Shown here: positions 9,197-17,679 of the stretch, one piece after another
Layout of the letters: every line of letters begins with the position of its first letter
Position numbering within the stretch: the first letter of the stretch is position 1
Position numbers and translations under genes: made by a program
Notes under the pieces: model-generated
Databases searched by the model: none
What the model was told of the DNA's origin: nothing
What the model saw: the letters and a program-made list of their open reading frames with translations, nothing else
Assembly: GCA_041397365.1 (NCBI GenBank)
Contig: JAWKWT010000002.1
Span: 372,001-436,000, forward strand
Length of the DNA: 64,000 bases
Origin: P52-10 sp041397365
GTDB taxonomy: Bacteria > Pseudomonadota > Alphaproteobacteria > Rhizobiales > Xanthobacteraceae
Direction: 5' to 3'

Positions 9197-10085
9197 CGAC
9201 GGCGAGATTGAGAAGCACGAAGAAGAATGCCAGCACGAGGATCGTTCCCTGCAACACGGGAATGTCGCGCCGGAAGATCGCGAGATTGAGCAGGTTGCCG
9301 GAGCCCGGCCAATTGAACACGGTTTCGATCAGGATCGACCCGCCGAGCAGATAGCCGAACTGAAGTCCCATGAGCGCCAGCACCGGCGGAGCGGCATTCT
9401 TCACGATATGAAACAGGACACGACGCGGCTTCAGCCCCTTCGCTTCGAGCGCGCCGATGAACTCCTGGCTGCGAATATCCAGCACCGTGGCTCGCACGAG
9501 TCTCGCCACCACCCCCATCGGAATAAGCGAAAGCGTGATGACCGGCAGGATCAGATGCGGCAGGAGGTCAATGCCGCCATCGCCCATTCCCTGAGCAGGC
9601 AGTGCATTCAGCGTAACCGAGAAAATCACCACCAGGATGATGCCGAACCAATAATGCGGCAGGCTGACACCGGTAATCGCGAGAGCCGAAAAGAGCTTGT
9701 CGAGCCATGTCGCGTTATGAAAGGCGGCCAGCACGCCAAGCAGGATGCCGAGAGAGAAGCCGAGCCAACCCGCCGGCACAGCAAGCAGCAAGGTGTTGGA
9801 GAGAGCCCGGATGATTTCGCCTGCAACCGGCTGGCCCGAGAAAATCGATACTCCGAGGTTTCCGCTCAACGCGCGCAGCAACCACACGGCATATTGAATG
9901 TAGAGCGGCTGGTCGTAACCCAGCTCCTGCTTCATTCGCGCGATGACTTCTGGCGACGCCTCCGGAGGGAGCAGAAGATCGATGGGATTTCCCGGAACGA
10001 GATGCATCAATCCGAACACAACAAGCGAAACGCCGAGCAGAATCGGAATCGCCTGAACGAGGCGGCGCGCCGTGAATAAAAGCAT
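9156..10085 (-). CDS. ABC transporter permease, DppB type
   Basis: First gene of the transporter operon and partner permease of the DppC-type protein. It begins LLFTARRLVQAIPILLGV, the usual DppB start, with the LVPGNPIDLLL motif, several hydrophobic segments and a terminal DPRIRR. About 309 residues. The ATG at 10085 matches the family N terminus; an in-frame extension to 10274 would run through the divergent promoter and is rejected. The leader shares its control region with the isochorismatase gene on the other strand, where two copies of a putative GntR operator lie. Confidence 0.92.
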   Translation of the reverse strand: MLLFTARRLVQAIPILLGVSLVVFGLMHLVPGNPIDLLLPPEASPEVIARMKQELGYDQPLYIQYAVWLLRALSGNLGVSIFSGQPVAGEIIRALSNTLLLAVPAGWLGFSLGILLGVLAAFHNATWLDKLFSALAITGVSLPHYWFGIILVVIFSVTLNALPAQGMGDGGIDLLPHLILPVITLSLIPMGVVARLVRATVLDIRSQEFIGALEAKGLKPRRVLFHIVKNAAPPVLALMGLQFGYLLGGSILIETVFNWPGSGNLLNLAIFRRDIPVLQGTILVLAFFFVLLNLAVDVAQAIIDPRIRR

Positions 10086-10111
10086 CGTGTCCAACTCCAG
10101 GTCTGTTCGAG

Positions 10112-10194
10112 TTGGATACTTGCAAGCACCATGCCAGCCGAAATACTGGATTTGGGCGATCTTCCGAGCGCCTGTCTGCACAAATTGTATCCAA
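10112..10194. promoter_or_regulatory. Divergent promoter region with two putative GntR operator motifs
   Basis: TTGGATACTT at 10112-10121 and TTGTATCCAA at 10185-10194 face each other in the 191-base gap between the transporter operon and the isochorismatase gene. The second is the exact reverse complement of TTGGATACAA at 17420-17429. The motif recurs in the other promoters of this island, which encodes a GntR/FCD regulator. Binding is inferred. Confidence 0.6.
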
Positions 10195-10276
10195 CCTTTG
10201 CAGTTCCGCAGGTTTGCATCCTTGGCTGGCGCGCGAATTGCAGAGTCCGACGGATCGCAACCAACGGAGGTCACCG

Positions 10277-10981
10277 ATGCATCAGATCAATATTCCAAGC
10301 TATGTCGACGAACGCAGCATGCAGCGTCGCGGAAAGGTCAACATCTTCGACAGCATCGATCCCGCGCGAACGGCTCACATCATCGTGGACTTGCAGAACG
10401 GCTTCCTGGCGCCCGGCGCGGCATCGGAAATCGCCACCGCGCGCGAGATCGTTCCGAATGTGAACAGCATCAGTGCAGCCTGCCGTGAAGCCGGCGGGCT
10501 GAACGTGTTCCTTCAGCACACCATTGATGCAAAGGCGCACGAAACTTGGTCAACCTGGTTCGACTATTTCTCACATGCCGACCGTCGCAAGCGGATGGAC
10601 GAAACTTTCGCCGAGGGCAGCTTCGGCCATCAACTGTGGCATCTGCTCGACATAGCTGATGCCGACCTCAAGGTGAAGAAGTCCCGCTTCGGTGCTTTTG
10701 TCGAAGGCTCGTCCGGACTCCATGGCATCTTGCAGGCGCGCGGGATCGACACGCTCATCATTACGGGAACCGCGACCAACGTCTGTTGCGAATCCACGGC
10801 CCGCGACGCCATGATGATGAACTACAAAGTGATTTTCGTAGCTGACGGTTGTGCGACATTTACCGACGCCGAACACAACGCAACGCTCGGAAACATGCGT
10901 GCGATTTTCGCCGATGTCCGCTCCGCCTCGGAGGTCGTCAGCCTTTTGACACAGAAAGCGGCAATTCAGGCCGCCGAATAA
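10277..10981 (+). CDS. Isochorismatase-family cysteine hydrolase (amidohydrolase type)
   Basis: Cytoplasmic hydrolase of the isochorismatase fold, about 234 residues. The Asp-Lys-Cys triad is visible as the Asp in IIVDLQNGF, the Lys in VKKSRFGAF and a cysteine in ATNVCCESTARDAMM. The NVCCESTARDAM form is typical of members acting on ureido or amide substrates, such as ureidoacrylate and biuret hydrolases, rather than of isochorismatase itself. The ATG at 10277 has GGAGG six bases upstream. It is divergent from the ABC transporter, and a paralog lies at 16303. The exact substrate cannot be told. Confidence 0.88.
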   Translation: MHQINIPSYVDERSMQRRGKVNIFDSIDPARTAHIIVDLQNGFLAPGAASEIATAREIVPNVNSISAACREAGGLNVFLQHTIDAKAHETWSTWFDYFSHADRRKRMDETFAEGSFGHQLWHLLDIADADLKVKKSRFGAFVEGSSGLHGILQARGIDTLIITGTATNVCCESTARDAMMMNYKVIFVADGCATFTDAEHNATLGNMRAIFADVRSASEVVSLLTQKAAIQAAE

Positions 10982-11009
10982 AGATACCCGTCTCCCCTCG
11001 CATGATACA

Positions 11010-11039
11010 AAAACAGCGGATCGAAAGATCCGCTGTTTT
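11010..11039. terminator. Bidirectional intrinsic terminator
   Basis: AAAACAGCGGATC, a GAAA loop, then GATCCGCTGTTTT: a perfect 13-base stem with A and T tracts on its two sides. It lies between the converging isochorismatase and amidase genes and can serve both strands. Confidence 0.9.
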
Positions 11040-11098
11040 ACGTTTCGTGGGCACAAAATTTCGTCACGCATCAGAATCTCGGCACGCATTCCGGCGGT

Positions 11099-12523
11099 TT
11101 ATGCCGCCGCCGCCTTTCCCCATCCGGTTGCGATCGCCGGACGCAGCGATCGCGAATTCGTCGCCACCTCGTAGGCATCGCCAAGCGCCAGAAAGAGCGC
11201 ATCCGCGAAAGGCTTGCCGACGATCTGGATCGACAGCGGCATGCCTGTCGCGTCGAAACCCGCGCAAGTCGCAAGCGCCGGCAAGCCCGTGACATTGAAC
11301 GGCGACGTGATGCTCGGCTTGTCGTACATCAGCCATTTCGGCACGTCGCCCAGCTTTTGAGCAGGAAATGGCGACGCCGCCGTCACAAGCACATCGACGC
11401 CGGCCATCGCCGCGGCGACCTCCGCACAAAGCTCGCGCCGACGTTTCTGCGCGTTCACATAGTCCGATCCGCTCAGCAGACTGCCGAGCATGACGCGGTC
11501 ACGGCAGATCTCGCCGTAAAGCTCCGGCGTCTCGATCAAATGCTTCTGGTGGATCGAATAGGCCTCGCACGACATGATGACCATGTTGACGGCGGCGAAT
11601 TCGATCAGCGGCGGCAGCGTGATCTCGCTGACGATGCACCCCATGTCGCGGAACGCCTCCAGCGAGGTTTCCACCGCAGCTCTCACCGAGTCGGTTGCGA
11701 CATGATCCTTTTCGTAGAAGTGACGCACAACGCCGACCTTCATCCCCTTCACCGGCTTGCCGAGCATGGCGGTGTAGTCCGGTATCGCCTCTTGCGCGGA
11801 CGCGGGATCGCCCGGATCGTGACCGGCCAGAACCTGCAACATTATCGCGCAGTCGCGTGAGGTCCAGGCCATCGGGCCGGCATGGTCAAGCGACTGCGAC
11901 AGCGGCAGAACACCCTTTCGCGAAACGAGCCCGTAGGTCGGCTTGATGCCGGAGATGCCGCAGAGCGCGGAGGGGCTGCGGATCGAACCTCCCGTGTCCG
12001 ACCCCATCGCACCGAGCACGAGTCCGGCCGCGACCGCAGCACCCGAGCCGGACGACGAGCCGCCAGTCTGGCATTCCGTGTTCCAAGGATTGCGCGCGAT
12101 CGGATGGAACAGATCGAAGGACGGCCCGCCGATGGCGAACTCCCAGGTGCCGAGCTTTCCGGTGATGACGCTTCCCGCCTGCTTCAGCTTGGCCACGGTC
12201 GTTGCGTCTTCCGCAGGCACGCGATCGCGCATCAGGCGAGAGTGGCCCGTCGTCGCAACGCCGGCCGTGTCGTAAATATCCTTGAGGCCGATCGGAATGC
12301 CGTGCAGCGGAGAAAGCCGCTTCCCTCCCATGAGGGCAGCCTCGGCATCTTTCGCGGATTCCAGCGCCGTTTCCGGCGTGAAGGTGATGTAGCTCGAAAG
12401 AGTCCGGTCAAGCGCTTCGGTCTTGGCGATGCAGGCTTTCGTCAACTCGACCGGCGAAAGCTTCCTGGATTCGAAAAGAGCAGATGCCTCTGCGATGGTC
12501 AGAAGAGTCGGATCCGATGTCAT
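11099..12523 (-). CDS. Amidase-signature family amidohydrolase (GatA/AtzE-like)
   Basis: Hydrolyses a carbon-nitrogen amide bond in the cytoplasm. The Ser-cisSer-Lys triad of the amidase-signature family is present: Lys in GIPIGLKDIYDTAG, the cis Ser in TGGSSSGSGAAVAAG and the nucleophile Ser in GSDTGGSIRSPSA. About 474 residues, normal for the family. It lies three bases downstream of a small AtzG-like gene, and that pairing is characteristic of AtzE-type amidases, which need the small partner in a GatCA-like complex. A second such pair lies at 17463-19092. The substrate is unknown. Confidence 0.9.
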   Translation of the reverse strand: MTSDPTLLTIAEASALFESRKLSPVELTKACIAKTEALDRTLSSYITFTPETALESAKDAEAALMGGKRLSPLHGIPIGLKDIYDTAGVATTGHSRLMRDRVPAEDATTVAKLKQAGSVITGKLGTWEFAIGGPSFDLFHPIARNPWNTECQTGGSSSGSGAAVAAGLVLGAMGSDTGGSIRSPSALCGISGIKPTYGLVSRKGVLPLSQSLDHAGPMAWTSRDCAIMLQVLAGHDPGDPASAQEAIPDYTAMLGKPVKGMKVGVVRHFYEKDHVATDSVRAAVETSLEAFRDMGCIVSEITLPPLIEFAAVNMVIMSCEAYSIHQKHLIETPELYGEICRDRVMLGSLLSGSDYVNAQKRRRELCAEVAAAMAGVDVLVTAASPFPAQKLGDVPKWLMYDKPSITSPFNVTGLPALATCAGFDATGMPLSIQIVGKPFADALFLALGDAYEVATNSRSLRPAIATGWGKAAAA

Positions 12524-12526
12524 GGC

Positions 12527-12718
12527 TCAAACCTTTGGTGAGAAGATAGCGGCGGGCTCATCGGCCACGGCGCGCGTGGTCCTCAACCGCGCCGCAAGGG
12601 CCTCCAGTTTTGGAAAGGCATTGCGCAACTCGTCGAACTGCGTGGCCGTGAGTGTCAGTCTCGTTCGATCGACAAGAACGCGAAACGCTTCTGGGGTGAT
12701 GGGTTCGGTCATCTTCAT
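12527..12718 (-). CDS. AtzG-like small subunit (DUF4089 family)
   Basis: A 63-residue protein with the pattern of AtzG/DUF4089 small partners: a helical body (FDELRNAFPKLEALAARLR) followed by a short tail with a conserved DEPA (RAVADEPAAIF). In the characterised AtzE-AtzG case the small protein wraps the amidase much as GatC does GatA. The start ATGAAGATG at 12718 has GGAG just upstream. It is co-transcribed with the amidase. The second copy at 17463 has the same TAADEPA ending but otherwise differs. Confidence 0.75.
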   Translation of the reverse strand: MKMTEPITPEAFRVLVDRTRLTLTATQFDELRNAFPKLEALAARLRTTRAVADEPAAIFSPKV

Positions 12719-12783
12719 GGCTCCTGCATTGCGAGGAAGAGCGCGACGGCGCGCCGGAATACAGAATGCAAGCAGAAGGCCAC

Positions 12784-12869
12784 AATGTATCCATAACGCG
12801 AAGGTCAGCCATCGATATCGCGCAGAAGCCGCACAACACTTCGGCGCATGCTCATTTTGTATCCATTGG
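12784..12869. promoter_or_regulatory. Divergent promoter region with two putative GntR operator motifs
   Basis: AATGTATCCAT near 12784-12794 and TTGTATCCAT at 12857-12866 lie between the small-subunit gene (minus) and the second binding-protein gene (plus). Both resemble TTGTATCCAA at 10185. The 221-base gap otherwise shows no gene. Confidence 0.5.
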
Positions 12870-12939
12870 CATGGAGCCTGCATCGCTGACACCAGCGCCG
12901 GACCACCGGCACGCTCTGGATCAGGAAGGATACAGGCTC

Positions 12940-14538
12940 ATGCGGAATCGTTTTACGACACTTCCAATTGCTCTGATCGCCGCCGCGCTCTCAACGTCGG
13001 CGCTCGCCCAAGGCACGCTACGGGTCGCGATGACCTCCGCCGATGTCCCGACCACAGGAGGCATTCCAAACAATGGCGGGGAAGGCGCCCGGTTTCTCGG
13101 CTACACGGCATACGACGCGCTCATCAATTGGGAGCTTGCCAAGAATCTGGATGCCGTCGCATCGATTCGACCGGGCCTTGCGACGGAATGGAAGGTCGAC
13201 GAGAGCGATAAGACGAAATGGATCTTCAAGCTGCGCCAGGGCGTGAAGTTCCACGACGGATCGCCGCTGACGGTCGACGCCATCATCTTCAATCTCGGAC
13301 GCATCTTCGACGAGAAGTCTCCTCAGTTCGATGCTCCGCAATCGCCGATCATCCGCTCGCAGATTTCGATGCTCGATCGGTGGGAGAAAATCGACGAAGG
13401 CACATTCGCGATCTACACCAAAACGCCGTTCGCATTTTTCCCCTATGTACTGACACGCATGTTCATCGTCAGCCCCGCCGCATGGGAGGCAGCAGGCCGG
13501 AACTGGAGCGAATTTGCAAAGCGCCCGGCAGGCACCGGCCCGTTCAAAATCACCAAGGTGACCCCGTCGGTTTCGGCGGAACTCACGCGCAATCCGGATT
13601 ACTGGGACAAGGAGCGAATTCCGAAGCTAGACAAGATGATCGTGATGCCCATGCCGGAATCGACGACGCGGCTTGCGGCGCTTCGCTCGGGGCAGGTCGA
13701 CTGGATCGAAGTGCCGCCGCCGGACGCCATTCCGAGCCTTCGCAGCGCTGGTTCGAGATCAGCCTGTGGCCCTATCCTCACACCTGGCCCTACACCCTCA
13801 ATGCCGAAAGCGAGAAATCGCCTTTCCGCGACAAGCGCGTGCGACAGGCAATCAACTACGCCGTCGACCGGGAAGCAATCGTGAAGCTGCTCAACGGAAC
13901 CGCCAAACCCGCGGCAGGCCTTTATCCGGCGGAAAACCCGTTCTTCGGTAGTCCCGACAACAAATACAGCTACGATCCGGAGAAAGCCAAGGCGCTGCTC
14001 GCGGAAGCCGGCTATGGCCCGAAGAACCCGGTAAAGGCGAAGGTCATGGTATCGACGGCGGGATCAGGCCAGATGCTGCCACTCCCCATGAACGAGCTGA
14101 TCCAGCAGACGCTGAAGCCGATCGGCATCGATCTCGATTTCGAGGTCGTGGAGTGGGGTACGATGCTCGTGGCCATGCGAAATGCGCCCTCCTCAAATCA
14201 AGCGATGGGGGTGGACGCAATTAACTGCAGTCTCAGCTTCACCGATCCGTCGACGCTGTATCGCTATTACCATTCCGAATCGTTCTCGCCTGCGAACTGG
14301 AACTGGGGCCACTGGAAGAACGCCGAAGCCGACAAGCTGATGATGGCTGCACAGACGGAATTCGATCCGGAAAAGCAGGTCGAACTCTTATCGAAAGCCC
14401 ACGCTATCGTCGTCGACGAAGCGGCGTGGTTGTTCGTCGTGCATGACCTCAACCCGCGCGCCTTGTCGAAGAAGGTGAAGGTGATCCGGCCGGCAGAGCT
14501 GGTATCAGGATTTCACCACGATCAGCATCGAAAAATAG
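12940..14538 (+). CDS. ABC transporter substrate-binding protein, family 5, orphan paralog with two frame breaks
   Basis: Periplasmic binding protein closely related to the one at 4507 (shared patterns RVAMTSADVPTTGG, VKFHDGS, PAGTGPFKITKV, RSGQVDWIEVPPPDAIPSL). It has a signal peptide ending STSALAQ. No permease or ATPase follows, so it may feed the transporter at 6.1-10.1 kb with a second solute. The frame breaks near 13747, where one base seems lost before FEISLWPYPHTWPY, and again near 14490, after which the frame reading QSWYQDF runs to the TAG at 14538. About 532 residues when repaired. The ATG at 12940 has AGGAAGG upstream. Confidence 0.87.
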
Positions 14539-14561
14539 GCAATTCAGATCCTGGACGCAGA

Positions 14562-15257
14562 TCAGGCAACCTTGCGACGCGGCGCATCTCGCCGCGTCTC
14601 AAGCACCTGCCAGTGCTCGACGATACGACGACCGGACCGATAGGTATGCTCGTGTGCGAGCGCATCAGCCCGCATCACCTGGCGATTTACGATCGCATCG
14701 AAGATCTCACTATGCTCGCTCTGGGATTGAACCATGTCACCGCCGTCGAACCAGCGGAAACGAAGTTCATTGACGAGCGGAATGTCCTTCGCCTTGCGAT
14801 ACATCGCCCGAAGATGTGAATTGTCGGTGGCGTCCACCAAGGTTGCATGAAATTGCTCGTTGATCTCGATCCAGCGCTTGCAGATATCGTCCGACCACCG
14901 ACCGAGCGATACGAGCGTTGCGCCATCGGTGATGATCTTGTGCATCAGGCCACGCTGGCTATCCGGAATGCCCTGCTCCGCCAGCGTCTTGGCTGCAAGC
15001 CCTTCGAGCACCGCGCGAACTTCGTAAATATCGGCGATATCCTTGGAGGAATACGACCTGACGACGTAGCCGCTGTTCGGTGTGTAATCGAGCAGCCCTT
15101 CCGCACCCAGGGTCGACAGCGCATTTCGGATCGGCGTTCGGGAAACACCGAGCGAATTTGCAAGATCAACCTCATTCATGCGCATGCCGCCTGGAAAATC
15201 TCCGTTCAGAACGCCTTCGCGAATCTTGTTCTGGATTTCGATAGCGCGCGTCGCCAT
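14562..15257 (-). CDS. GntR-family transcriptional regulator, FCD subfamily
   Basis: DNA-binding regulator of about 231 residues. The N-terminal winged helix-turn-helix includes MNEVDLANSLGVSRTPIRNAL, and the C-terminal all-helical FCD ligand domain includes the metal-coordinating pattern around EINEQFHATL and HSEIFDAIV. It is the only transcription factor gene in the 4.5-20.1 kb island, so it is the likely controller of the TTGGATACAA-like sites found in its promoters. It converges with the second binding-protein gene. A candidate operator lies about 125 bases upstream. Confidence 0.93.
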   Translation of the reverse strand: MATRAIEIQNKIREGVLNGDFPGGMRMNEVDLANSLGVSRTPIRNALSTLGAEGLLDYTPNSGYVVRSYSSKDIADIYEVRAVLEGLAAKTLAEQGIPDSQRGLMHKIITDGATLVSLGRWSDDICKRWIEINEQFHATLVDATDNSHLRAMYRKAKDIPLVNELRFRWFDGGDMVQSQSEHSEIFDAIVNRQVMRADALAHEHTYRSGRRIVEHWQVLETRRDAPRRKVA

Positions 15258-15362
15258 TCGTCCCCCTCCCCGTTTCGGCGGACGATCAAGCCGCCGCCCT
15301 TGAAGCCGTCTGCGTCACATATCTCCCAAAAGAATGGGTGGACACGTCAAAGCCCCTGTCAA

Positions 15363-16301
15363 CTAAGCGCTCCGCTCATTTTGTATGCAATCGGCGGGCC
15401 GCGATACCGAACGAATGAGGAGCGCAGTTGCCGCGATCACAACCACCGATCCGGCGAGAACCGCGAATGTCGGTAAGTCGCCGAACCAGACATAGCCGAT
15501 CAGAACGGCCCAGAGCATGTTGGTGTAGCTCATCGGCGAGACGGTCGCGGCGCTCGCGTGATAGAGCGCGTTCACCATCAGGAGCTGGAGCGGCCCGGAC
15601 ACGAGGCCCATTACAATCAGTCCTGCCAGTTGCCAGCCGGTCGGCGTCACCCACGACAGCAGCAGGCTCGGCAGCAGCGCGAGCGATGACGAAGCCATGA
15701 AGCAGAACGTGATGACGAGCGGGGTTTGACGCCCCGTAAGCGTCCGTTGCAGCATCATCGAAACGGCGCTGCACATCATTCCGGCCGCAGCCGCCAGCAC
15801 ACCCAGATTCAGACCGGCTCCGGACGGCATCACGACGATCTGGACGCCAAGCAGCCCGAGAACGATCGCGGCCCAGCCATAGCGATTGATGCGCTCCCCA
15901 AGAAAGACCGCCGATGCGATCGCGATGACGATCGGCTGGGTAAAACCGATCGCCATGACGTCGGCGAGCGGCATCAGATGAAATGCCGTGAAGGTGAGCA
16001 GGATGCCCGCCGTCATGACCACCATCTGCAAGAGATTCAGTGGCAGATCGCGCCGGATGAGACGTGGCATCCGGCCGGACCAGGCAAACACGGCAAACAA
16101 CGTGATGGCGCCGCCCGCATTGCGGAAGAACACGATCTGATTGATCGGAAATGTCTCTGCCTGCGCTTTCACCACCCCGTTCAGGATCGAAAACAGCGCA
16201 AGCCCAACAAACATCAGCCACAGCCCGCGTCTCGGGTCGCGCACGCGCGATCCGATCGCGCCACGGCCCGCTTCAATCGGCAATGAACCCGACGACGCCA
16301 T
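15363..16301 (-). CDS. EamA/DMT-family transporter
   Basis: Polytopic inner-membrane protein of about 312 residues with ten predicted hydrophobic segments in two EamA repeats (for example SILNGVVKAQAETFPINQIV, LADVMAIGFTQPIVIAIAS, LWAVLIGYVWFGDLPT). The family exports or exchanges small metabolites and amino acids. It starts one base after the stop of the isochorismatase paralog, so the two are co-transcribed, and it may move a product of the island's hydrolases. The direction of transport and the substrate are unknown. Confidence 0.9.
   Translation of the reverse strand: MASSGSLPIEAGRGAIGSRVRDPRRGLWLMFVGLALFSILNGVVKAQAETFPINQIVFFRNAGGAITLFAVFAWSGRMPRLIRRDLPLNLLQMVVMTAGILLTFTAFHLMPLADVMAIGFTQPIVIAIASAVFLGERINRYGWAAIVLGLLGVQIVVMPSGAGLNLGVLAAAAGMMCSAVSMMLQRTLTGRQTPLVITFCFMASSSLALLPSLLLSWVTPTGWQLAGLIVMGLVSGPLQLLMVNALYHASAATVSPMSYTNMLWAVLIGYVWFGDLPTFAVLAGSVVVIAATALLIRSVSRPADCIQNERSA
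15381..15390. promoter_or_regulatory. Putative GntR operator motif upstream of the regulator gene
   Basis: TTGTATGCAA lies inside the last codons of the EamA gene, about 125 bases before the GntR start. It differs from TTGTATCCAA by one base and could mediate autoregulation. Chance occurrence is possible. Confidence 0.4.
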
Positions 16302-16302
16302 C

Positions 16303-17010
16303 CTATTCGGCTGCCTGCCTCGCGCTTCCGCCAGCTTCCAGACGCTGAATGATGAAATCCGTATTCATCACATCCCCGAATGTCAGGTAGAATGCGATGA
16401 GCGAGGCGTTGTGCTCCTCGTCATTGGCCGCGGCGTTCCCGTCGCTCACCATGATCGTTCGAAAATTCAGCATCATCGCGTCCCGCGCCGTCGATTCGCA
16501 GCAGACATTGGTGACCGTTCCGGTAATCAGGACAGTATCGTAGCCGCCGGCGCGCAACTGCGCTTCAAGATCGGACGATCCCTGGATCAGAGCGCTGAAG
16601 CGCCGCTTTTGCAGCAGGATATCCTCGGGCTGGACCTCCAGCTCCGCCCAGAGTTGATGCCCGACCGTCCCTTCGGACATCGCACGCACGCGATGATCGC
16701 GCTTCTCCGGCCGCACCATTTCATGCATGTGCGACCAGCTTGTCAGACAGCCGTCGTCATGCGTGTTCTGAATCCAGAAGACCTTTCCGCCCGTCCTTCG
16801 CAGCGCGGCCGCCAATCGGTTGACGTTCGGAACGATATCGGCGGCTGCTTTGCAAAGCGAATGCGCAACCCCCTCCAACATGAATCCGTTTTGCAGATCG
16901 ATCACGATCAGCGCGGTGCGTTTCGGATCGAGCATCGCATGCGGGTGCTCCGTCCCGCATCTCTCAACGACGCGCGTGACAACCGACGGCGGAATATTGA
17001 TGGTGTGCAT
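16303..17010 (-). CDS. Isochorismatase-family cysteine hydrolase, second copy
   Basis: Paralog of the hydrolase at 10277, about 235 residues, with the same start (MHTINIPPSVV versus MHQINIPSYVD). The triad is Asp in IVIDLQNGFM, Lys in LLQKRRFSALIQG and Cys in VTNVCCESTARDAMM. The GTVTNVCCESTARDAMMLNF form resembles ureidoacrylate and biuret-type hydrolases. The ATG at 17010 matches the start of the paralog; longer in-frame starts run through the promoter and are rejected. It is followed immediately by the EamA transporter gene. Confidence 0.88.
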   Translation of the reverse strand: MHTINIPPSVVTRVVERCGTEHPHAMLDPKRTALIVIDLQNGFMLEGVAHSLCKAAADIVPNVNRLAAALRRTGGKVFWIQNTHDDGCLTSWSHMHEMVRPEKRDHRVRAMSEGTVGHQLWAELEVQPEDILLQKRRFSALIQGSSDLEAQLRAGGYDTVLITGTVTNVCCESTARDAMMLNFRTIMVSDGNAAANDEEHNASLIAFYLTFGDVMNTDFIIQRLEAGGSARQAAE

Positions 17011-17285
17011 GGGCCCTCGCTTTCTCCGAGCGCTGCCATGCAGCCCGCGTGCCACGACACACGTTTGCGCAAAACTGTTCGCATCTGATCGTGACGCGCA
17101 GTATCGCGGTCTGCCGGAAAGCCCTGCAAAATGAGCACCATCCCATGTCTCGCAACTGGCAGATGCAGAACACTCAACGCCTTTGCATGCCGATCCGCAC
17201 CACAAATTTTCCGCTCGCGTTACGACGCCTGCCGCGCCGCTGTGAGAAATTTGTGCAAACCCGCCATCACGCTGCATACGGAATA

Positions 17286-17429
17286 TGCATACAATGCAAA
17301 TACTTCTGCGACATATCGTTTTTCGCACATTGACGCCAATAAGCTCCTGAATAGCAGGCACTTCATGAAATTACGTGCCTACAATTTGTGTCGGTGCATT
17401 TATTGCCGGAAAGCACAAGTTGGATACAA
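17286..17429. promoter_or_regulatory. Divergent promoter region with putative GntR operators
   Basis: This 452-base gap separates the second hydrolase gene (minus) from the second AtzG-like gene (plus). It contains TGCATACAATGCA at 17286-17298 and TTGGATACAA at 17420-17429. The latter lies 33 bases before the start codon of the small-subunit gene and exactly matches, in reverse, the site at 10185. No gene is visible in the gap. Confidence 0.6.
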
Positions 17430-17462
17430 TCGCGACGAACGCGAGAGGGAGCGAGAACGGCA

Positions 17463-17678
17463 ATGTCCGACATATCGACCGACCAGAAAGCACTCGAAAC
17501 CGAATTCGACAGCCTCGCCAGACGCGCCGGCCTCGATATCCCTGCGTCAAGAAAGCCCGCGATGCTGCAAGGCCTGAAGGACATCAAACGAATGACCGCG
17601 CTGATGCGCCAACCGCGCACGGCGGCCGATGAACCCGCAGGCACCTACGCGATTCTGACCGTGACGAGAGGCCTCTGA
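17463..17678 (+). CDS. AtzG-like small subunit (DUF4089 family), second copy
   Basis: A 71-residue protein with helical segments (ETEFDSLARRAGLDIP, LKDIKRMTALMRQ) and the tail TAADEPAGTYAI, matching the AtzG-like small partners of AtzE-type amidases. It ends one base before the amidase gene begins, so the two are translationally coupled. The ATG at 17463 follows a purine-rich GAGAGGGAGCGAG ribosome-binding stretch. A TTGGATACAA motif lies just upstream, suggesting control by the local GntR regulator. Confidence 0.72.
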   Translation: MSDISTDQKALETEFDSLARRAGLDIPASRKPAMLQGLKDIKRMTALMRQPRTAADEPAGTYAILTVTRGL

Positions 17679-17679
17679 T

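Noticed and set aside
12921..12937. GGATACAG near the start of the second binding-protein gene as a further GntR operator
   Set aside because: It overlaps the ribosome-binding site, matches only half of the motif and lacks the opposite half-site.
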